64,000 bases of DNA from NCBI GenBank assembly GCA_941918925.1, contig OW799233.1:157814345-157878344 (forward strand), read 5' to 3'. The stretch's first letter is position 1. Each line of letters begins with the position of its first letter. The notes under the pieces are model-generated. The model was not told where the DNA came from and did no database searches. It saw nothing but the letters and a program-made list of their open reading frames with translations. The translations under genes were made by a program, and so were the position numbers. The stretch comes from Phyto melanocephala. Taxonomy: Eukaryota; Arthropoda; Insecta; Diptera; Rhinophoridae. This document shows, in pieces, positions 33,206-44,983 of the stretch.

Positions 33206-33559
33206 TATAATATTTTACAAATAAATATCTACTGATTGATTCAGTCCCAGATATTAGTTTAGTAACAAATCACAGAATAGAAGAGTACAGTGGTATATTC
33301 TTATACACCCTCGACCAGCATGTACTTGGAAATGGCAATCTATCAATTACTTTATTCTACTAGTCAAGCCCACTCATTCGATACCAGTTATGTACTAACC
33401 CGCCATATCATTTCCGATGACATCTACGATATAAAATTTTTTTTTAATCAAGGGACATGGCGTTTTACTTTATGTACACATTGAGTCTACCGGTTGTCTT
33501 AAAACTAAAAAACAAAATCGGTTTTTGCTTGTAAATTTTACCAGGGCATCTCATTTTGG

Positions 33560-34213
33560 ACGTTGGAGGAACATTTTAGAAAATGGCAAGGCACAGATGT
33601 CGGTAAAGTGACAAGCATACTATGAGGTGATCAAAATCTTGGGAAATCAAAGAAAATTCTGAGACTGAGTAGACCAACACTTAGGAGACTAACCAGTGTA
33701 ATTACAGGTCATACGGAGTTAAGAACCCATCTAGCTCGCATGAAATTGTCTGAGGAAACGACATGTAGAGCATGCGACCCTGGTACACTACCTCTGTCAT
33801 TGTACTGCTTTTGGGAATTTTACAGTGGATACTATGCCGAACTTGGAATAACTGGGTAATTCGAACTGGAGATCCAAAAGGAATTACATTGAGGAGACTG
33901 GGTTTTTTGACTAGTCCGTTATTTATGGGAAATTATGTTTATGGTTTTTGTTTGGGAATTTCGTTTTCCATATGGAGCTCACAGCATGCCAACTAGGCAT
34001 AACTGGGGAACTCGAACTGAAGATCCATAAGGAATTACATTGAGGGGACTGGGTTCTTTACCTAGTCCATTACTTATAAAAAATTGTGATTATGGTTTTT
34101 GTTTATGAATTCCGTTTTCCATATGGAGCGCACAACGTGTTAATTGGGCATAAGTGTATACCTGTCATTGGTTTGGGCTTTAAGTGCCCCTTCTTTTCAA
34201 CCTAACCTAACTT
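33560..34213 (+). mobile_element. LINE 3' end with duplicated 3' UTR
   Basis: This is the same family as 44340-44983: it shares CCAACACTTAGGAGACTAAC, CAGGTCATACGGAGTTAAGA and the 3' UTR segments GGAATTACATTGAGG, CTAGTCC and TTTTCCATATGGAGC. The coding part is frameshifted. The 3' UTR block is present twice in tandem (offset 151 bp: 33851 and 34002). The end is TTTCAACCTAACCTAAC. Confidence 0.75.
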
Positions 34214-34340
34214 ATATCTCAGTCAGTTTTGAGGCGATTTAACAGTTTCGTTTTTAAGAATTTTCGGGATCACATCTTGTAAGTTTTTGGCATAGAACTG
34301 ATGTTGCTTATTTTTTCTAGTTTCTTTGTTGCTTTTTTAA

Positions 34341-34764
34341 TAGTGAATTAAAAGGTTTACTTCGATAACCTAAGATTCCAGAGCCAAATAACAAATATAC
34401 TTCGTAACAATAAGTCGGAATCATTTTGGCCCACTTGGGTGGCAGTGGAAAATGTTTCAACTGCATTTCGCAGGGATATTAAAGTTTTTAAAGATTTATG
34501 GAAAAAAATTAAAGCGCTACGTTTTATTAAAACTAAAGAAGAGAAAATAAAACGGACACAGCAAGTTACATGTTAAAGTTAACTCGTGAACTGCTACAGC
34601 GTCTGTGTCGTAAACATTATTACTTAAAGCTTAAGTATGATAAACAAAATGAGAATTATAAAGACATACTTGTAATTTTAAAGAATATGCCAAAGGTCTA
34701 CAAAAAATATATATTTTTTTTTAATTTGGGAGAAATAAGACTGAATTTAAGAAGTTTACTCTAA
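34341..34764 (+). pseudogene. Myb/SANT-like transposon protein remnant
   Basis: A frame open from about 34347 to 34572 reads 'FWPTWVAVENVSTAFRRDIK' and 'VFKDLWKKIKALRFIKTKEE', resembling the last helix of SANT/Myb-like domains found in transposon-encoded DNA-binding proteins (…DLWK.IK…K..K…). It has no start codon. The next frame (34570-34764) contains 'RELLQRLCRKHYYLKLKYDK', like the C-terminal helix (…YY.LK.KY…) of such proteins. Family assignment is by pattern memory only; the source element was not identified. Confidence 0.4.
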
Positions 34765-35190
34765 TTTCAATAGGCCTGTACTTGATTCTGTAAAACAAGC
34801 CTGTTTTGTACTTCTCTTAGGAAAACCAGAAATAAATGATACTTGAATTTTTTAACATGATTTCGTCTAAACTCGAGAATTTAAGTCTTTGATTTATAAC
34901 TTAATTTTTCTTTCAGTGTAGAGTGTTATAGCCTTTCCTCCGTGTTCTCTGGCAAATTTGGCAAAGGTATCCCAGTCGGTAATTTTGTGATTGGGAAGCT
35001 GCAAGTAGTTGATTTTAGCAGACAGACGGACATACACACTTACCTTAATCAATTCCTCTGCCTTTAAGGTTTTAGACTATATAGAAATACTTTATAGGAT
35101 TGCAAATTAATATTGTACAAATTATAAAGTAAATGACAAACTTTCATTTGTCCTTTTACATTCACGTGTGAAGGGAAGAAACATAAAATT

Positions 35191-36734
35191 CTAGAAGGAC
35201 CTATAGATCATCATGCGGTCTGCTTAGAAACAATTTTGATTTAAGACTAATTTTCTAAAGTTTTGCAAAACCATAATAAAAATACTTTTGTTGATTCTTT
35301 TTTTTGATTTTCCACAAATAGAGAACTACAGAATTTGAACACATTTTGCTTCAATTATAGAAAATGTGTTAATAAAAATGTGTAAATAATTTTTCAAGAC
35401 TTCGTTAAGTGTAAAGAGTTTTAAAAGAATTCCTGTTTATAGAATTCTACACTACACAGAACATGTGTTTTAAATTATATTTAATTAAATAAATATTTAT
35501 TTAATTTTTAAAAAGAAACTCCAAAACAGCATAATAAAATACACTTTCATACACAAACTTATCAGCCAAATAAGACCAACCAGCAGGCATACTTTTAGGC
35601 TGCATGTAAATCTTAAAATTAAGGCCTACTTTACGTTGTTTCCATAATTGTTTTAATAAAAAGAGTATAAATCTTTTCTTTGTTGGCAAAAAGAAAAAAA
35701 AGTTTATCCGGATTTTTTTTGTTTTTTGTTAAAGTTCATTGACTTTCGAACTAAAAACTGATTATTTACGTGTACAATTTTTGAGATGACAGAGACGTTT
35801 TTTCTTACAATTAAGGCTTAACGTAATACACAACGACTATATATATTTATCCATAAACTCGTTATACTATATTATAACTCTTCTACACTTTGTACTAGTT
35901 TTAATGAAAAAAAAAAACCAAAAATACTAGTTTCAACAATAGACGTATAAAAAATATCCATGAGTCTAACTATTTTTGGCACAAATATTGGTCAAGCAAA
36001 TAGATAGAGAGAGAGAAAGAGAAAAATACAAACAAAAGCAATGAAGAAAAAAACGGTAAATACTAGTAAAATACTCTATAGTCACTAGTTCAACAGCCTC
36101 CAGTTCACTGTGAGCAACAATAGTAAAAAGCAAAAAAAAAGCAACAAAAAAATGAGGCAGGCAATTCATTCAAACAAAAACAAAAAACAAATACTATAAT
36201 ACTAAGTAGTAAAACCCAGCCCAAAAATAAATGACAATTTGTTTGAAAAATCCAGCATCAGAAATTTTTTGGGTGCCACACAGCAGTTCATGCAGCAGAA
36301 TTTCATGTCGTCTATAATGTTGCTACAAAAAACTCTTTTTTATGTTATGTCTGTAAGTAATATTATCATACACACACACACAAACACATATTTATGGAAA
36401 TGTTTAAAAATTGTAATAAAAATTTCAAAGTTAAATGCGCATCCGTATCCGCAAAATTTAATGTTTCATGTGTTTTGAGTTTCATAAAAGTTAAGGAGTG
36501 TGATAAGGTAAAATATAAATGATTTTAAGCGGTAAAACAATTGATAGTTACAAAATATTTCTATTAAGAGTGCCCAAACTAAATACAGTAGACGTTTGTA
36601 AATTAAAACCACTTTCTTTCTAGGAACTTCTACTTTAGTTTACTAGTTTCAGTTTTTTTTATTAGAAAATTAGCATAAGAAAATACACATAAAACACAAA
36701 AAATTAAATTTTAATTTATACAATCACAAGGGGT
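35191..36734. other. AT-rich, no gene seen
   Basis: The minus-strand frame at 36169-35966 looks like a signal peptide but is an AT/GA-rich reading through an AGAGAGAAAGAGA run; rejected. CACACACACACA occurs at 36370-36382. Confidence 0.4.
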
Positions 36735-37020
36735 ACTACGTGGTCTAGTGGTCAAAGAGCTAGAATTAAATTACGTCATTCGATCACGATTGAAATTGTA
36801 CTCGAACGATCGATTTCGCTGTGCTTTAGGTGTAGTGATTCTAATAAGAATTTTCTAATTTCCATCACGTTCGAATGCCGTAATTCGGCCTCTGGCCGTC
36901 AAAACCAAGTACTTCAGTTAAATCCCTAATAGAATGTGAACATTTTCACCACATTTCTTCGAGTTTTAAAAAGTAGGTGGCTTCAGTCTCCTCCAGTTAA
37001 GATGGGTAATGGGAAAAAAT
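36735..37020 (+). mobile_element. tRNA-derived SINE, family 1
   Basis: An A-box-like TGGTCTAGTGGTC (36741-36753) is followed ~25 nt later by a worn B box CATTCGATCACG. Downstream, GCCGTAATTCGGCCTCTGGC and GTCAAAACCAAGTACTTC form the body. The tRNA-like head is not a functional tRNA: no clover leaf closes. The exact 3' end is uncertain. Confidence 0.5.
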
Positions 37021-37752
37021 GCCAAACGTAACAATTTATTAAAATTCATCACAGTTTAAAAGAGAAAACATATTAAAAATTGGTGTAAAATAAAAGTTTT
37101 TTAAACTAGAGGGTGGACCAAAAGGCTTGCTTCTTGCACGATTAAATTGAAAAATTTTCTTGAAAGAGAATAAAACTTTCTTCGGTGCTTAGACACAGAG
37201 ATTGTAATTTGAAAAGTTTTAACTTGTGTTGTCCACATTTTCATGTGTGCTTGTGTGAATTTTGCTTCGCAAATAAAAAAAACAACCGAAGTTTGCGACT
37301 ACAATAGCTCATATACTCAATAGCGTATCTTAAAATATTTTTTTTTTTTGACGATCCATAAAGTTTAAAAAATGTTTTCTTGGGGTGGTACAAAATCTTA
37401 AACTGAGTTTATTCTAAATGTATATTTATAGAGTTATTTTTTAAAATTTTTTTGATGTTGTTAATTGCACCTCCAGCATGGTCTAGTTACCCCAATATCT
37501 TTATTCCCACCTCATTTTATATACTGCTCTTATCAGATAGATCAGGAATTTGCCAACTTTAATTTAAGATTTGTATTGCTTTTTTTTAATGATAATAACT
37601 TTGTATGATATAAACTTTAATTATAAAAAAATAATATAAGAGAGATGACACCATTTGCATCGATGCACAATTTGTCTCTAAAACAGGCCCTGAACTCAAA
37701 CTCAATGTTATGCAGTAGCTGCTCTATAGTTTGGGCCTTCTTAACATACACT
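37021..37752. other. AT-rich, no gene seen
   Basis: No repeat end or coding frame recognised. Confidence 0.4.
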
Positions 37753-37972
37753 CGTTCTTTGGAATAGGTAGGTAGAAAGGTAGGTAGAACAGGCAGCTAT
37801 TGTGCAGCTCACTTGGGTTCATTAGGTTGATCCCTTTGGGATGCCTGAATAAAATCGAAAGAATAGAATAGAAAAGAAGAGAAAAACAAGCAGATCTGTC
37901 CAAAGTATATGGTGGTAGTTGAACCTGCAACCGCCAAACTATTGATTAGTCCACCAGGACACCCAAGATAAC
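37753..37972 (-). mobile_element. tRNA-derived SINE, family 2, minus strand
   Basis: Inverted, the head reads GTCCTGGTGGACTAATCAAT, then GCGGTTGCAGGTTCAACTAC (B box). The tail reads CAAAGGGATCAACCTAATGA, ACCCAAGTGAGCTGCACAAT and CTACCTACCTTTCTACCTAC. Full-length partner of 39546-39742. Confidence 0.75.
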
Positions 37973-38514
37973 TCTATTGAAAATAATCAGGGGCAGTTAA
38001 ATCTGATTAACGTGCCCAGCACACATATTGTGAGAAATTCTTGAAAAAATTCGGTCATCAAAAATTTCATTTTAAAAAGTAATTATGGAACGGGCCGGGC
38101 ACCATTCCTCCGAAACCACTTTTCGGCTGCCACACGGTATCACTACCGCCCCTTCTGCGATGCTTATAATTTTTGCTGTAATTAGGAGATTGCTATCAAT
38201 AGTAGCTCGTTCTAAATTTAAACCTGCATGAGACAGTATAGCTTTTTGGAATTATATCAAATGTTTTGTTTGGTGGTGGCATGTCCACTCTGATCCTGCC
38301 GATTTTGTGCCCGAAAATATAAACTGTTATCGCAGCCGATTCTAGAAAATTTAAAGCCTATAACAGCTATAGTTCTACGTATGTAAATATATGCCTCTAA
38401 ATATATATTTTTGTGTGGGAAGTGCCACGCCCTCTCATTTTATTCCCTCTAATCATTTGAATGAATTGTAAAATTTTTATTAAAATGTCTATAAACATAT
38501 ATTTATGCTGGGGA
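37973..38514. other. repeat debris, unassigned
   Basis: Contains an isolated GTGCCACGCCCTCTCATTTT box like those of the Helitron units (38412) but no ends. No gene recognised. Confidence 0.35.
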
Positions 38515-38877
38515 AATATCTAAGCAGCAGTCCTTTATCAGCCTCCTTCGCTTCCCACTGTTTTTATGGCTCTGAATAAGTATCTTTTCAATCACTGAGT
38601 CCCACGCCACTACAGGCGTTTTATCTAAGCTACAAAACCGTTCGAAGTTTCTTTAGATCAACGTCATCCCCTTTATGTTGCCTATTTGTGATACTTACTC
38701 TAAGGCGATCTGAGACTCCCCAACTTTCTTATGTACATGGTCTAGGATTCTATATACCCCATTAGTAAAAATGCGGATATCATTATTGATGGTCTCATTG
38801 TGCATGGATCGAATCGCTGCAAGCATTGGATGTAGCCCCTCGACTACATTCAATTGGTTTTTGAGCTCTATCGGCAT
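38515..38877 (-). pseudogene. LINE ORF2 C-terminal remnant
   Basis: Minus strand. 'KTPVVAWDSVIEKILIQSHK' and 'NSGKRRRLIK' align with the C-terminal 'QTPIVARDSVIKGILIGGHK' of the LINE at 17647-17946, so it is an old copy of that family. Upstream, 'NNDIRIFTNGVYRILDHVHK' may be the RNase H strand carrying the second catalytic Asp (here Asn) but this is uncertain. The zinc-binding region between has been lost. Confidence 0.6.
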
Positions 38878-39545
38878 ATGAGTATCCCTAGCCTCTTTAT
38901 GTACGAGGTCTCCTATACCCCAGTCAGAAATATACTGCTATATCCCGGACTAATTATAACAGCAAGGTGTGGACACTTCGCTTAGAGAGACTTTAAGATG
39001 TCTACTATCAGGATCAAAAACTTATCTTCAGAATAACGGCATGCAGTTAGATTTTATTATTGGGATTATCACTTTCCCAGCTCCGATTGTGTTGTTTGTG
39101 TTGTCTTGTTTGTTGGAAAAGGACAAAACAGATAAAAGTAAGACACTTAAAGCTTTGAGATTGTAGATGTTATAATTTTCTAGATATCCAAAAAAATTTA
39201 ATTTATTTATATAGAACGTGCCACGCTACTCTGTTTTTTCAGCTAATTTTAAGCTTAAATATGCAAGTAATTATTATAATACCTCACACTAATTTTGAAG
39301 ACTTTAGTTATTATAGTACTTTGGTTATGCGGAAAAACAGTTGATTTTGTATGGGAGGACCTACGCCCACTTTAAATTGTACGGAAAAATATCCATAAGA
39401 ACCATTCATGAGCTTCATATAAAGCTTCATATTAGCAAAATCAATATAGCCGTTGCACTTAAAAAGGGACATCATTTCATTTTGTTTTATATACTAAAAA
39501 ACTAGCCAATCGGTTTCGGTACTAAATCTTAATTGAGTTACTACT
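38878..39545. other. repeat debris, no gene seen
   Basis: Isolated GTGCCACGCTACTCTG and GACCTACGCCCACTTTA boxes (39217-39375) suggest worn Helitron or TATACCC-family units. The 65-codon frame at 38969 has no recognisable features. Confidence 0.35.
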
Positions 39546-39742
39546 AGCCCCGGTAGACTAGTCAGTAGTGTGCTGGTCTGCTAGTTTGGGGGTTGCGGGT
39601 TCGATTCCTGCTAGAGACTATGGACTGGTCTGCTTATCTTACTCTTTTTTTCTATTCTATTCAAGCATTACAAAGGGATCAACATAATGAACCCAAGTGA
39701 GCTGCACAATAGCTGTTCTACCTAACCTAACCTAACCTAACC
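39546..39742 (+). mobile_element. tRNA-derived SINE, family 2
   Basis: The head carries an A-box-like TAGACTAGTCAGTAG and a good B box GGTTCGATTCC (39593-39603) at normal tRNA spacing. The body has TTACTCTTTTTTTCTATTC, CAAAGGGATCAACATAATGA and ACCCAAGTGAGCTGCACAAT; the tail is CTACCTAACCTAACCTAACC. Its tail motifs ACCCAAGTGAGCT and CTAACCTAACC also occur at the 3' end of the LINE at 60201-61075. Confidence 0.8.
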
Positions 39743-41756
39743 TACTACGAATAAAAAAAAAATTAGACCGATTAGTCAATCAGTTGTTCGATTTTAGAAA
39801 AATTAAAGAAGTAGGCAAAGAAGTGGATGCGGTCAGTTATACTTTTCTGTTAAAACTAAATTGGATTATGATAAACATTAAACAAATTAAAGAAACCACT
39901 GCACCTGTTCTTAAGTGATGCGATTACCAACGAAAAGCACTAGATTTGTTTGCTATCTGCCCCCATTCAGCGTCACTGCATTACCAGCCTCATTATGGAA
40001 GAAGTAGGCAGGTCGTTGTATGTAAATATCTACTGTACAATTGAACGAGTGCAATTGGTGCTAGTCTGGCACTTTACATAGTTGTCGGAACTGAACAATT
40101 TAATGATTAATTGCGGTTTGCCTAGGTGCACTTGTGGTGTTGAAATAATTTCGATCAACTCGTTGCGTCAGTAAAATTTAATGCTCAAAACGAACCCCTT
40201 CACAGTACAAATTGATTTTAAAAAGAGAAATGCGTAAAATTTGCTTTTCAACTCATGCTGTTTAAAGCATAACATCAGAATAGGAATTTCATGTACTTAT
40301 TTGATTGATCCAAGCCCTGTTACTACATAAGTTTCGTTTATCTATTGACTGTATAGCATGTAGTGCTTTTTTTCTCGCTCTCTTTCACTCCTTGTGTTGT
40401 GCTAAGTTTGCAGCTGTTATCTATGCAGCAGTTTTTGTATACAAAAAACAAAATAGTTTTTAGTCTATAAAAAAAAAGCAAAAATTCACTAAAAATTTTG
40501 TTTTACTTTTCGAATCGCTTGCATCATGACTCTTTGGCGAATTTGCTTGTTATGGCAAACGTGTCGTAGACTTTGTGTTTGTGAGTAGAGTGTGTGCAAG
40601 TGTGTGTATGTTTTATAAACAAAAAAAAATAATTTTTTTGCTTGTTTGTTAAAACCGCCACCTTGTGGCAGTACATACATATTTATGTGAGTTGCATATT
40701 TATATACTTGTACACATCTATAAAGTATATAAAAATATATTCACATAAGTATGTATAATATAAGTATGTATAGTATATGTACACATACATACATACATGC
40801 AATATGTATGCAATTCATATTTATACGTGCACTTGTTCTTCCTTAGTTTGTGCAGAAATAATTATGTCAGCAGCAACTGCTGCAGTCTTTTTTCATCATC
40901 ATGCTTCATCATTATTGTTACAATAATCATCTTTGTCATTATCATCCTCAACATCATCATTGTCATGGGTATTGTTTAAACAACCCAATTTAGCTCAGAA
41001 CATCTCTTCAGAGACGAAAAATCGTAGTGTATCTTTTGGTTTTCAACAAAAAGTTTTACGTCGTACTACTTAGAGACTACTGCAGCAAAAGCAAAAAACT
41101 TCTAAATATGACTGTAAAATATTAAATAATATTCTGTTTGTATGGCTTGTTGTTGCAACGTTAATGTCATCTTTGGCGTCGCAGTCTGAAGCCAGCCAAA
41201 ACATTTGTGGCTAATTTGCGAGAAAAGATTCAAAGAAAATGTAGGTTTTCGCCTCTTCTTACATTATAATGTGACATTTTTTTTCTAAATAATTAACGAA
41301 AATATTTTTTATTTTAATGGTTTAATATTTTTTTTTTTGGGAATTTGCAAAATGTTTGAGATAAACGCAATTTAAAGTTAGATTCATTTATTGTTGTATT
41401 ACAGAGAAATGCAATGTTTTTAAGTGGCGTTTGTTTTAAGCGATAAACATTGTTCTTGGAACAATTGTTAATACCTTAATTGATTATATCTAATAATTAT
41501 TAGAATACTTATCTTATTGCTTATATCGTTGCAGAAAAAAGTGCACCGTATTTTGGCAAGTCACTTTTCATATTGTTTGTCGAACGTAGGGTTTACTTTC
41601 TTAATTCTTCGTCACATCTTTAGTATTTATACTCGGATGTTAAGGTGTGATATTTATATCAATGCTTTTGTCTCACAGATAATTTTAAGCACATTGACCT
41701 TTATAACTCCGTTTTAGTATTTACATATCAGATATTAGACCCTACCACCTTAATAA
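39743..41756. other. mostly unique AT-rich sequence, no gene seen
   Basis: Contains TATG/CATA runs (40740-40800) and an imperfect CATCAT/TCATTATCATC run (40892-40965) that makes the hydrophobic frame at 40797. No exon could be supported. Confidence 0.4.
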
Positions 41757-42545
41757 AGCGTGATTTTATAAGCGTAGTTTTTTTAAAAATCTCATAAAAC
41801 ACTCAACCTTGCATCATGTACTCAAAATTTTTATTGGAATCGAAAAACTGTTCTTTGCCATTTACTTTTTAAAAATAACTTCATGTAAATGTTGCCTGCG
41901 GCTCCGGTTCAAATGGCCCATTCGTAAGGTCCAATTTTGCACCACTTTTTCAAGCATTTAGGCCTGTATTCCATGAACAACACGTGTTATGTTTTACTTT
42001 AAGGCTTCAATCGTATTTGTCTTGTCCACATAGACCAACGGCTTCACATTACCCCACAAGAAATAGTCAAAAACTTCAAATCACATGATCTTGGCGGCCA
42101 ACTCAGAGGGCCATTTCGAGAGATAAACTGCTCACCAAATTCATGCTTCCATGTGTCCATTATTTCAACCATAAACCACACTAAACTGTCCAGCCCATAA
42201 ACCACACCAAACTGTAATTTTTTCGGGATGCATCGCTAACTCTTGTACGGCATGTGGCTGTTCTTCATCCCAGATGCGACAGCTTTGCTTGTTTGCGTAT
42301 CCATTTGGCCAGAAATGAGCCTAATAGCTGAACACAATTTTTCGATAAAACATTAGATTTCCATCGAGCTGTTGTAAGGCCCATTCGCCAAAAATTTTGG
42401 TGGGTCATTCGGCTTAAATTCTTGGACGAGTTTTATAGGCTTCCAAATGGAAATCAAAACGTAAAATTTTCCACGTTGAATAACACATGCCCAATACCTG
42501 AGAACGGCGACGAACTGACATTTAATTTTCCTCATTAACACTGGT
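41757..42545 (-). pseudogene. mariner-like transposase, decayed
   Basis: Minus strand, several frames: 'ILRFDFHLEAYKTRPRI', 'FGEWALQQLDGNLMFYRKIV', 'FSY-stop-AHFWPNGYANKQ', 'SCRIWDEEQPHAVQELAMHP', 'EKITVWCGLWAG', 'FEVFDYFLWGNVKPLVYVDK' and 'TNTIEALKV'. The order matches a whole Tc1/mariner-type transposase of the arthropod family also seen at 24.0, 32.3 and 45 kb. The first catalytic codon pair, normally GAT GAG (D-E), is TAT TAG. The QQDGA segment is deleted and DLTP is worn to 'FEVF'. TIRs were not resolved. Confidence 0.7.
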
Positions 42546-44189
42546 CGCTACGGCTCACAGTGTTGCGAAACCAGAATTTTTTGGAAATCATATTGCCTAA
42601 ACTGTAATTTTAATTGTATCGATGAGAAACTTCTACAGATTGGTCAGAATGAAATCCCAAACAGAATGAGTGAAAAAAAAATTTACACCGAAAAAAATTG
42701 TTGGGTCAAATTTTCAACAAAAGTCAAAAATAAAAAAAAAAATTTTTCGAAAAATTTAAAAAAAATTTATTTTAATTCTTCTTTTATTTCTGATTAGTTT
42801 TTAAAATAAATTATAGGGTGGTCCGAACAAGAATTATAAACGTCAAATTTTTATGATTTTTCGATATTTGTTGAATAATTCTGAAATTTTATATAAAATC
42901 ATAATCTATTTCATTTTTTATTTGAAAGGCGGCAATAAAAGCTTTAATTTAATACCGGTTTGAAGTCAATAGTTTCAGTTTTAAGAGAGTTATGCGCATT
43001 TTTGTCACCCGAAAACCAATATGATTAAATTATTCAATAAGTGATTCCGAGAATTTCCGTTCTATTTCTATGGAATAAATACTGAGAGTGATATACTAAA
43101 ATCGCTATAACTCCCAGGAGGGCAGGTCTGGGCAGCTGATTTTTTCACAGTTCGTTGAAAACAAATTATGTAACATTTCTGTAGTGGTTTAGAACTGGCA
43201 CTCTCTGGGACTTTTTAGATATTGCTTACCTAACCCAAATTTTAAGGAAAAATGGACCTTTAGTCGGGTTTTCGCTCTAAAAAAGGTGCATATGAAAATG
43301 TATCAAACAACATTCCTTTTTTTTTACAGAAGATACTTGTCCAAACGCAGATTTTTTTCCGAATCAAAATATCTGTCACCAAAATCAAATGAGATCATTT
43401 TGAATACAGCCCTGAAATCCCCTCTTTTCGTGAAAATTTTGTATATTTGACTTCTAAAATCAATTAAAAATCAACGGGCCAACATAAAAATAAGCTTTAT
43501 GTGTTTTTTGTTTACTTGGAATGTCTGTGACAAAATTGCATCATTAAAAACACTGAAAAAAATAATCGGAAAAAAGTTACTTTTCCACTAGCCGCAACAC
43601 AGTGCAGTGCTGCAATATTTTTTTCGGTATGCACTCTACGAACGCGAGTCGGTGGTTTAATGTCCACCAAAGTAAGTTTGGTGCGAAATTTGGTCGATTA
43701 TGACAACCATGATGAAATGGCAGTGTGTACTGAATACTTTTCACTTTCGCAGATGTAGTTTGGACACAATTAACAACCAGTGCTTCCAGCCCGAAAAACT
43801 TAATTCATCATTCATATCAGCAAATTATACTCTGCAAAAAATCATTAAGCGTGAAGTAGTTATTTCAATACCTCCAGCAGAACTGTTTTAATTTTTTAAT
43901 TTCTTTGGTTACCGAATGTAGTGGTGGTAGGTCAATAGCCCGTAGAATAATACATTGGTCTTCTCGAGCTAAAAACATTGATATACCACCCTTTATCCTT
44001 TACCTTTACCTTTACTTTTTGATTTGAATGCAATACATTATACATTCAAAAAAATATTTCATATTATTTTTGAAAAACGGTAATCCCTATTTAAATATCC
44101 CTTTGCTAAAAACAACTACAAATGGTAAGAATCAAAGAAGGGGAAGCAATGCTCCCAGACGAATGAAATAGTATTTATGACAATTATTT
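42546..44189. other. unassigned repeat-like region
   Basis: TAGGGTGGTCCGAACAAG at 42836 and, inverted, AAAGGGTGGTATATCAATG near 43990 could be the short ends (AGGGTGGT) of a ~1.15-kb element; internal frames such as 'VRNLVDYDNHDEMAVCTEYF' (43680-43745) are unrecognised. A TTACCT run follows at 43997-44016. Confidence 0.3.
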
Positions 44190-44335
44190 GGATACGTAAT
44201 AAATGGTGGCGGATGATTAAAGATCTATGTTGTAATGAAAACAATGCAAGAACTCTGTTCTGGCCAGCACATCGGTCCAGGTTCTGCTGGTACAGGATGT
44301 CTGGTGGCAGATTTGTATTAAAAAAACATAACAAT
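44190..44335 (+). pseudogene. short LINE fragment, tentative
   Basis: 'KWWRMIKDLCCNENNARTLF' followed by 'WPAHRSR' fits the linker between RNase H and the zinc-binding motif of some LINEs (…C..AK.LWP…R…). Too short for certainty. Confidence 0.3.
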
Positions 44336-44339
44336 TGAT

Positions 44340-44983
44340 ATCACGGGCTGATCAGAAACGAGAAAGCCGACAAATTATCCGAAATGGGAGCTCTTCTGAG
44401 TACTATAACTTTGGAGAACTACAAACCCTTAAACGATTTAAGGATGAACTTAAACGTTGGGCGATGGAGGAACATGTCAGAAAATGGCAAAGCACTGATG
44501 TCGGTAAGGAGACAAGAACACTCTGGGGTAACCCAAATCTTGGGAAATCAAAGGAGATTCTGAGACTAAGTAGACCTACACTTAGAAAACTAACCAGTGT
44601 AATTACAGGTCATACGGAGTTGAGAACTCATCTAGCTCGCATGAGATTGTCTAAGGAGACAACATGTAGAGCATGCGAGGAAGAGGATGAGACTACCTCT
44701 GTCATTGTACTGCGTTTGGGCATATTAGGCGCGAAAATTTTACAGTGGATACTATACCGAACTTGGAATACCTGGGGAATTCAAACTGGAGATCCATAAG
44801 GAATTACATTGAGGGGACTGGGTTCTTTAACTAGTCCATTACTTATGGGAAATTGTGATTATGGTTTTTGTTTGGGAATTCCGTTTTCCATATGGAGCGC
44901 ACAGCATGCCAACTGGGCATACGTGTATACTTGTCATGGGATTGGGCTTTTATACTTCTCCTTTTCAACCTTACCTAACCTAA
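44340..44983 (+). mobile_element. LINE 3' fragment with RNase H end
   Basis: It begins within RNase H ('RNEKADKLSEMG', the last catalytic Asp region) and runs through the C-terminal coding part to a 3' UTR ending TTTTCAACCTTACCTAACC. A possible imperfect target duplication, TAACAATTGA (44329) versus TAATAATTGA (44981), differs at one base. Same family as 33560-34213, with a single copy of the 3' UTR block. Confidence 0.7.
44386..44799 (+). pseudogene. LINE ORF2 C-terminus, frameshifted
   Basis: The open frame reads 'FKDELKRWAMEEHVRKWQST', 'SRPTLRKLTSVITGHTELRT' and 'HLARMRLSKETTCRACEEED'. The 'ITGH' and the CX2C pair are conserved features of ORF2 ends in non-LTR retrotransposons of the RNase-H-bearing clades. 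The second half of the zinc-binding motif (H…C) is lost: 'ETTSVIVL' stands where 'ETTSHIVC' would be expected. A frameshift near 44385 separates it from the RNase H tail. Confidence 0.75.

Larger units (their letters stand above)
33278..35190 (+). repeat. TATACCC-family repeat, degraded and interrupted
   Basis: A worn 5' start (TATTCTTATACACCCTCGAC) at about 33290 and a 3' end at 35018-35190 (CAGACAGACGGACATACACA, TTATAAAGTAAATGACAAAC, TTCACGTGTGAAGGGAAG) are in the same orientation. A LINE tail and a SANT-like remnant lie between. Treating both ends as one copy is an inference. Confidence 0.4.

Noticed and set aside
35966..36169. 67-codon minus-strand frame that looks like a signal peptide
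   Set aside because: Its hydrophobic start and Ser-Leu run come from AT-rich DNA and an AGAGAGAAAGAGA tract; no coding bias and no neighbours.
39546..39620. possible functional tRNA gene
   Set aside because: A and B boxes are present but a clover leaf does not close, and the head continues into a SINE body and tail.
40797..40979. 60-codon hydrophobic frame resembling a small membrane protein
   Set aside because: It is a reading of a CATCAT/ATTATTATC-rich stretch; isoleucine runs follow from the simple repeat.
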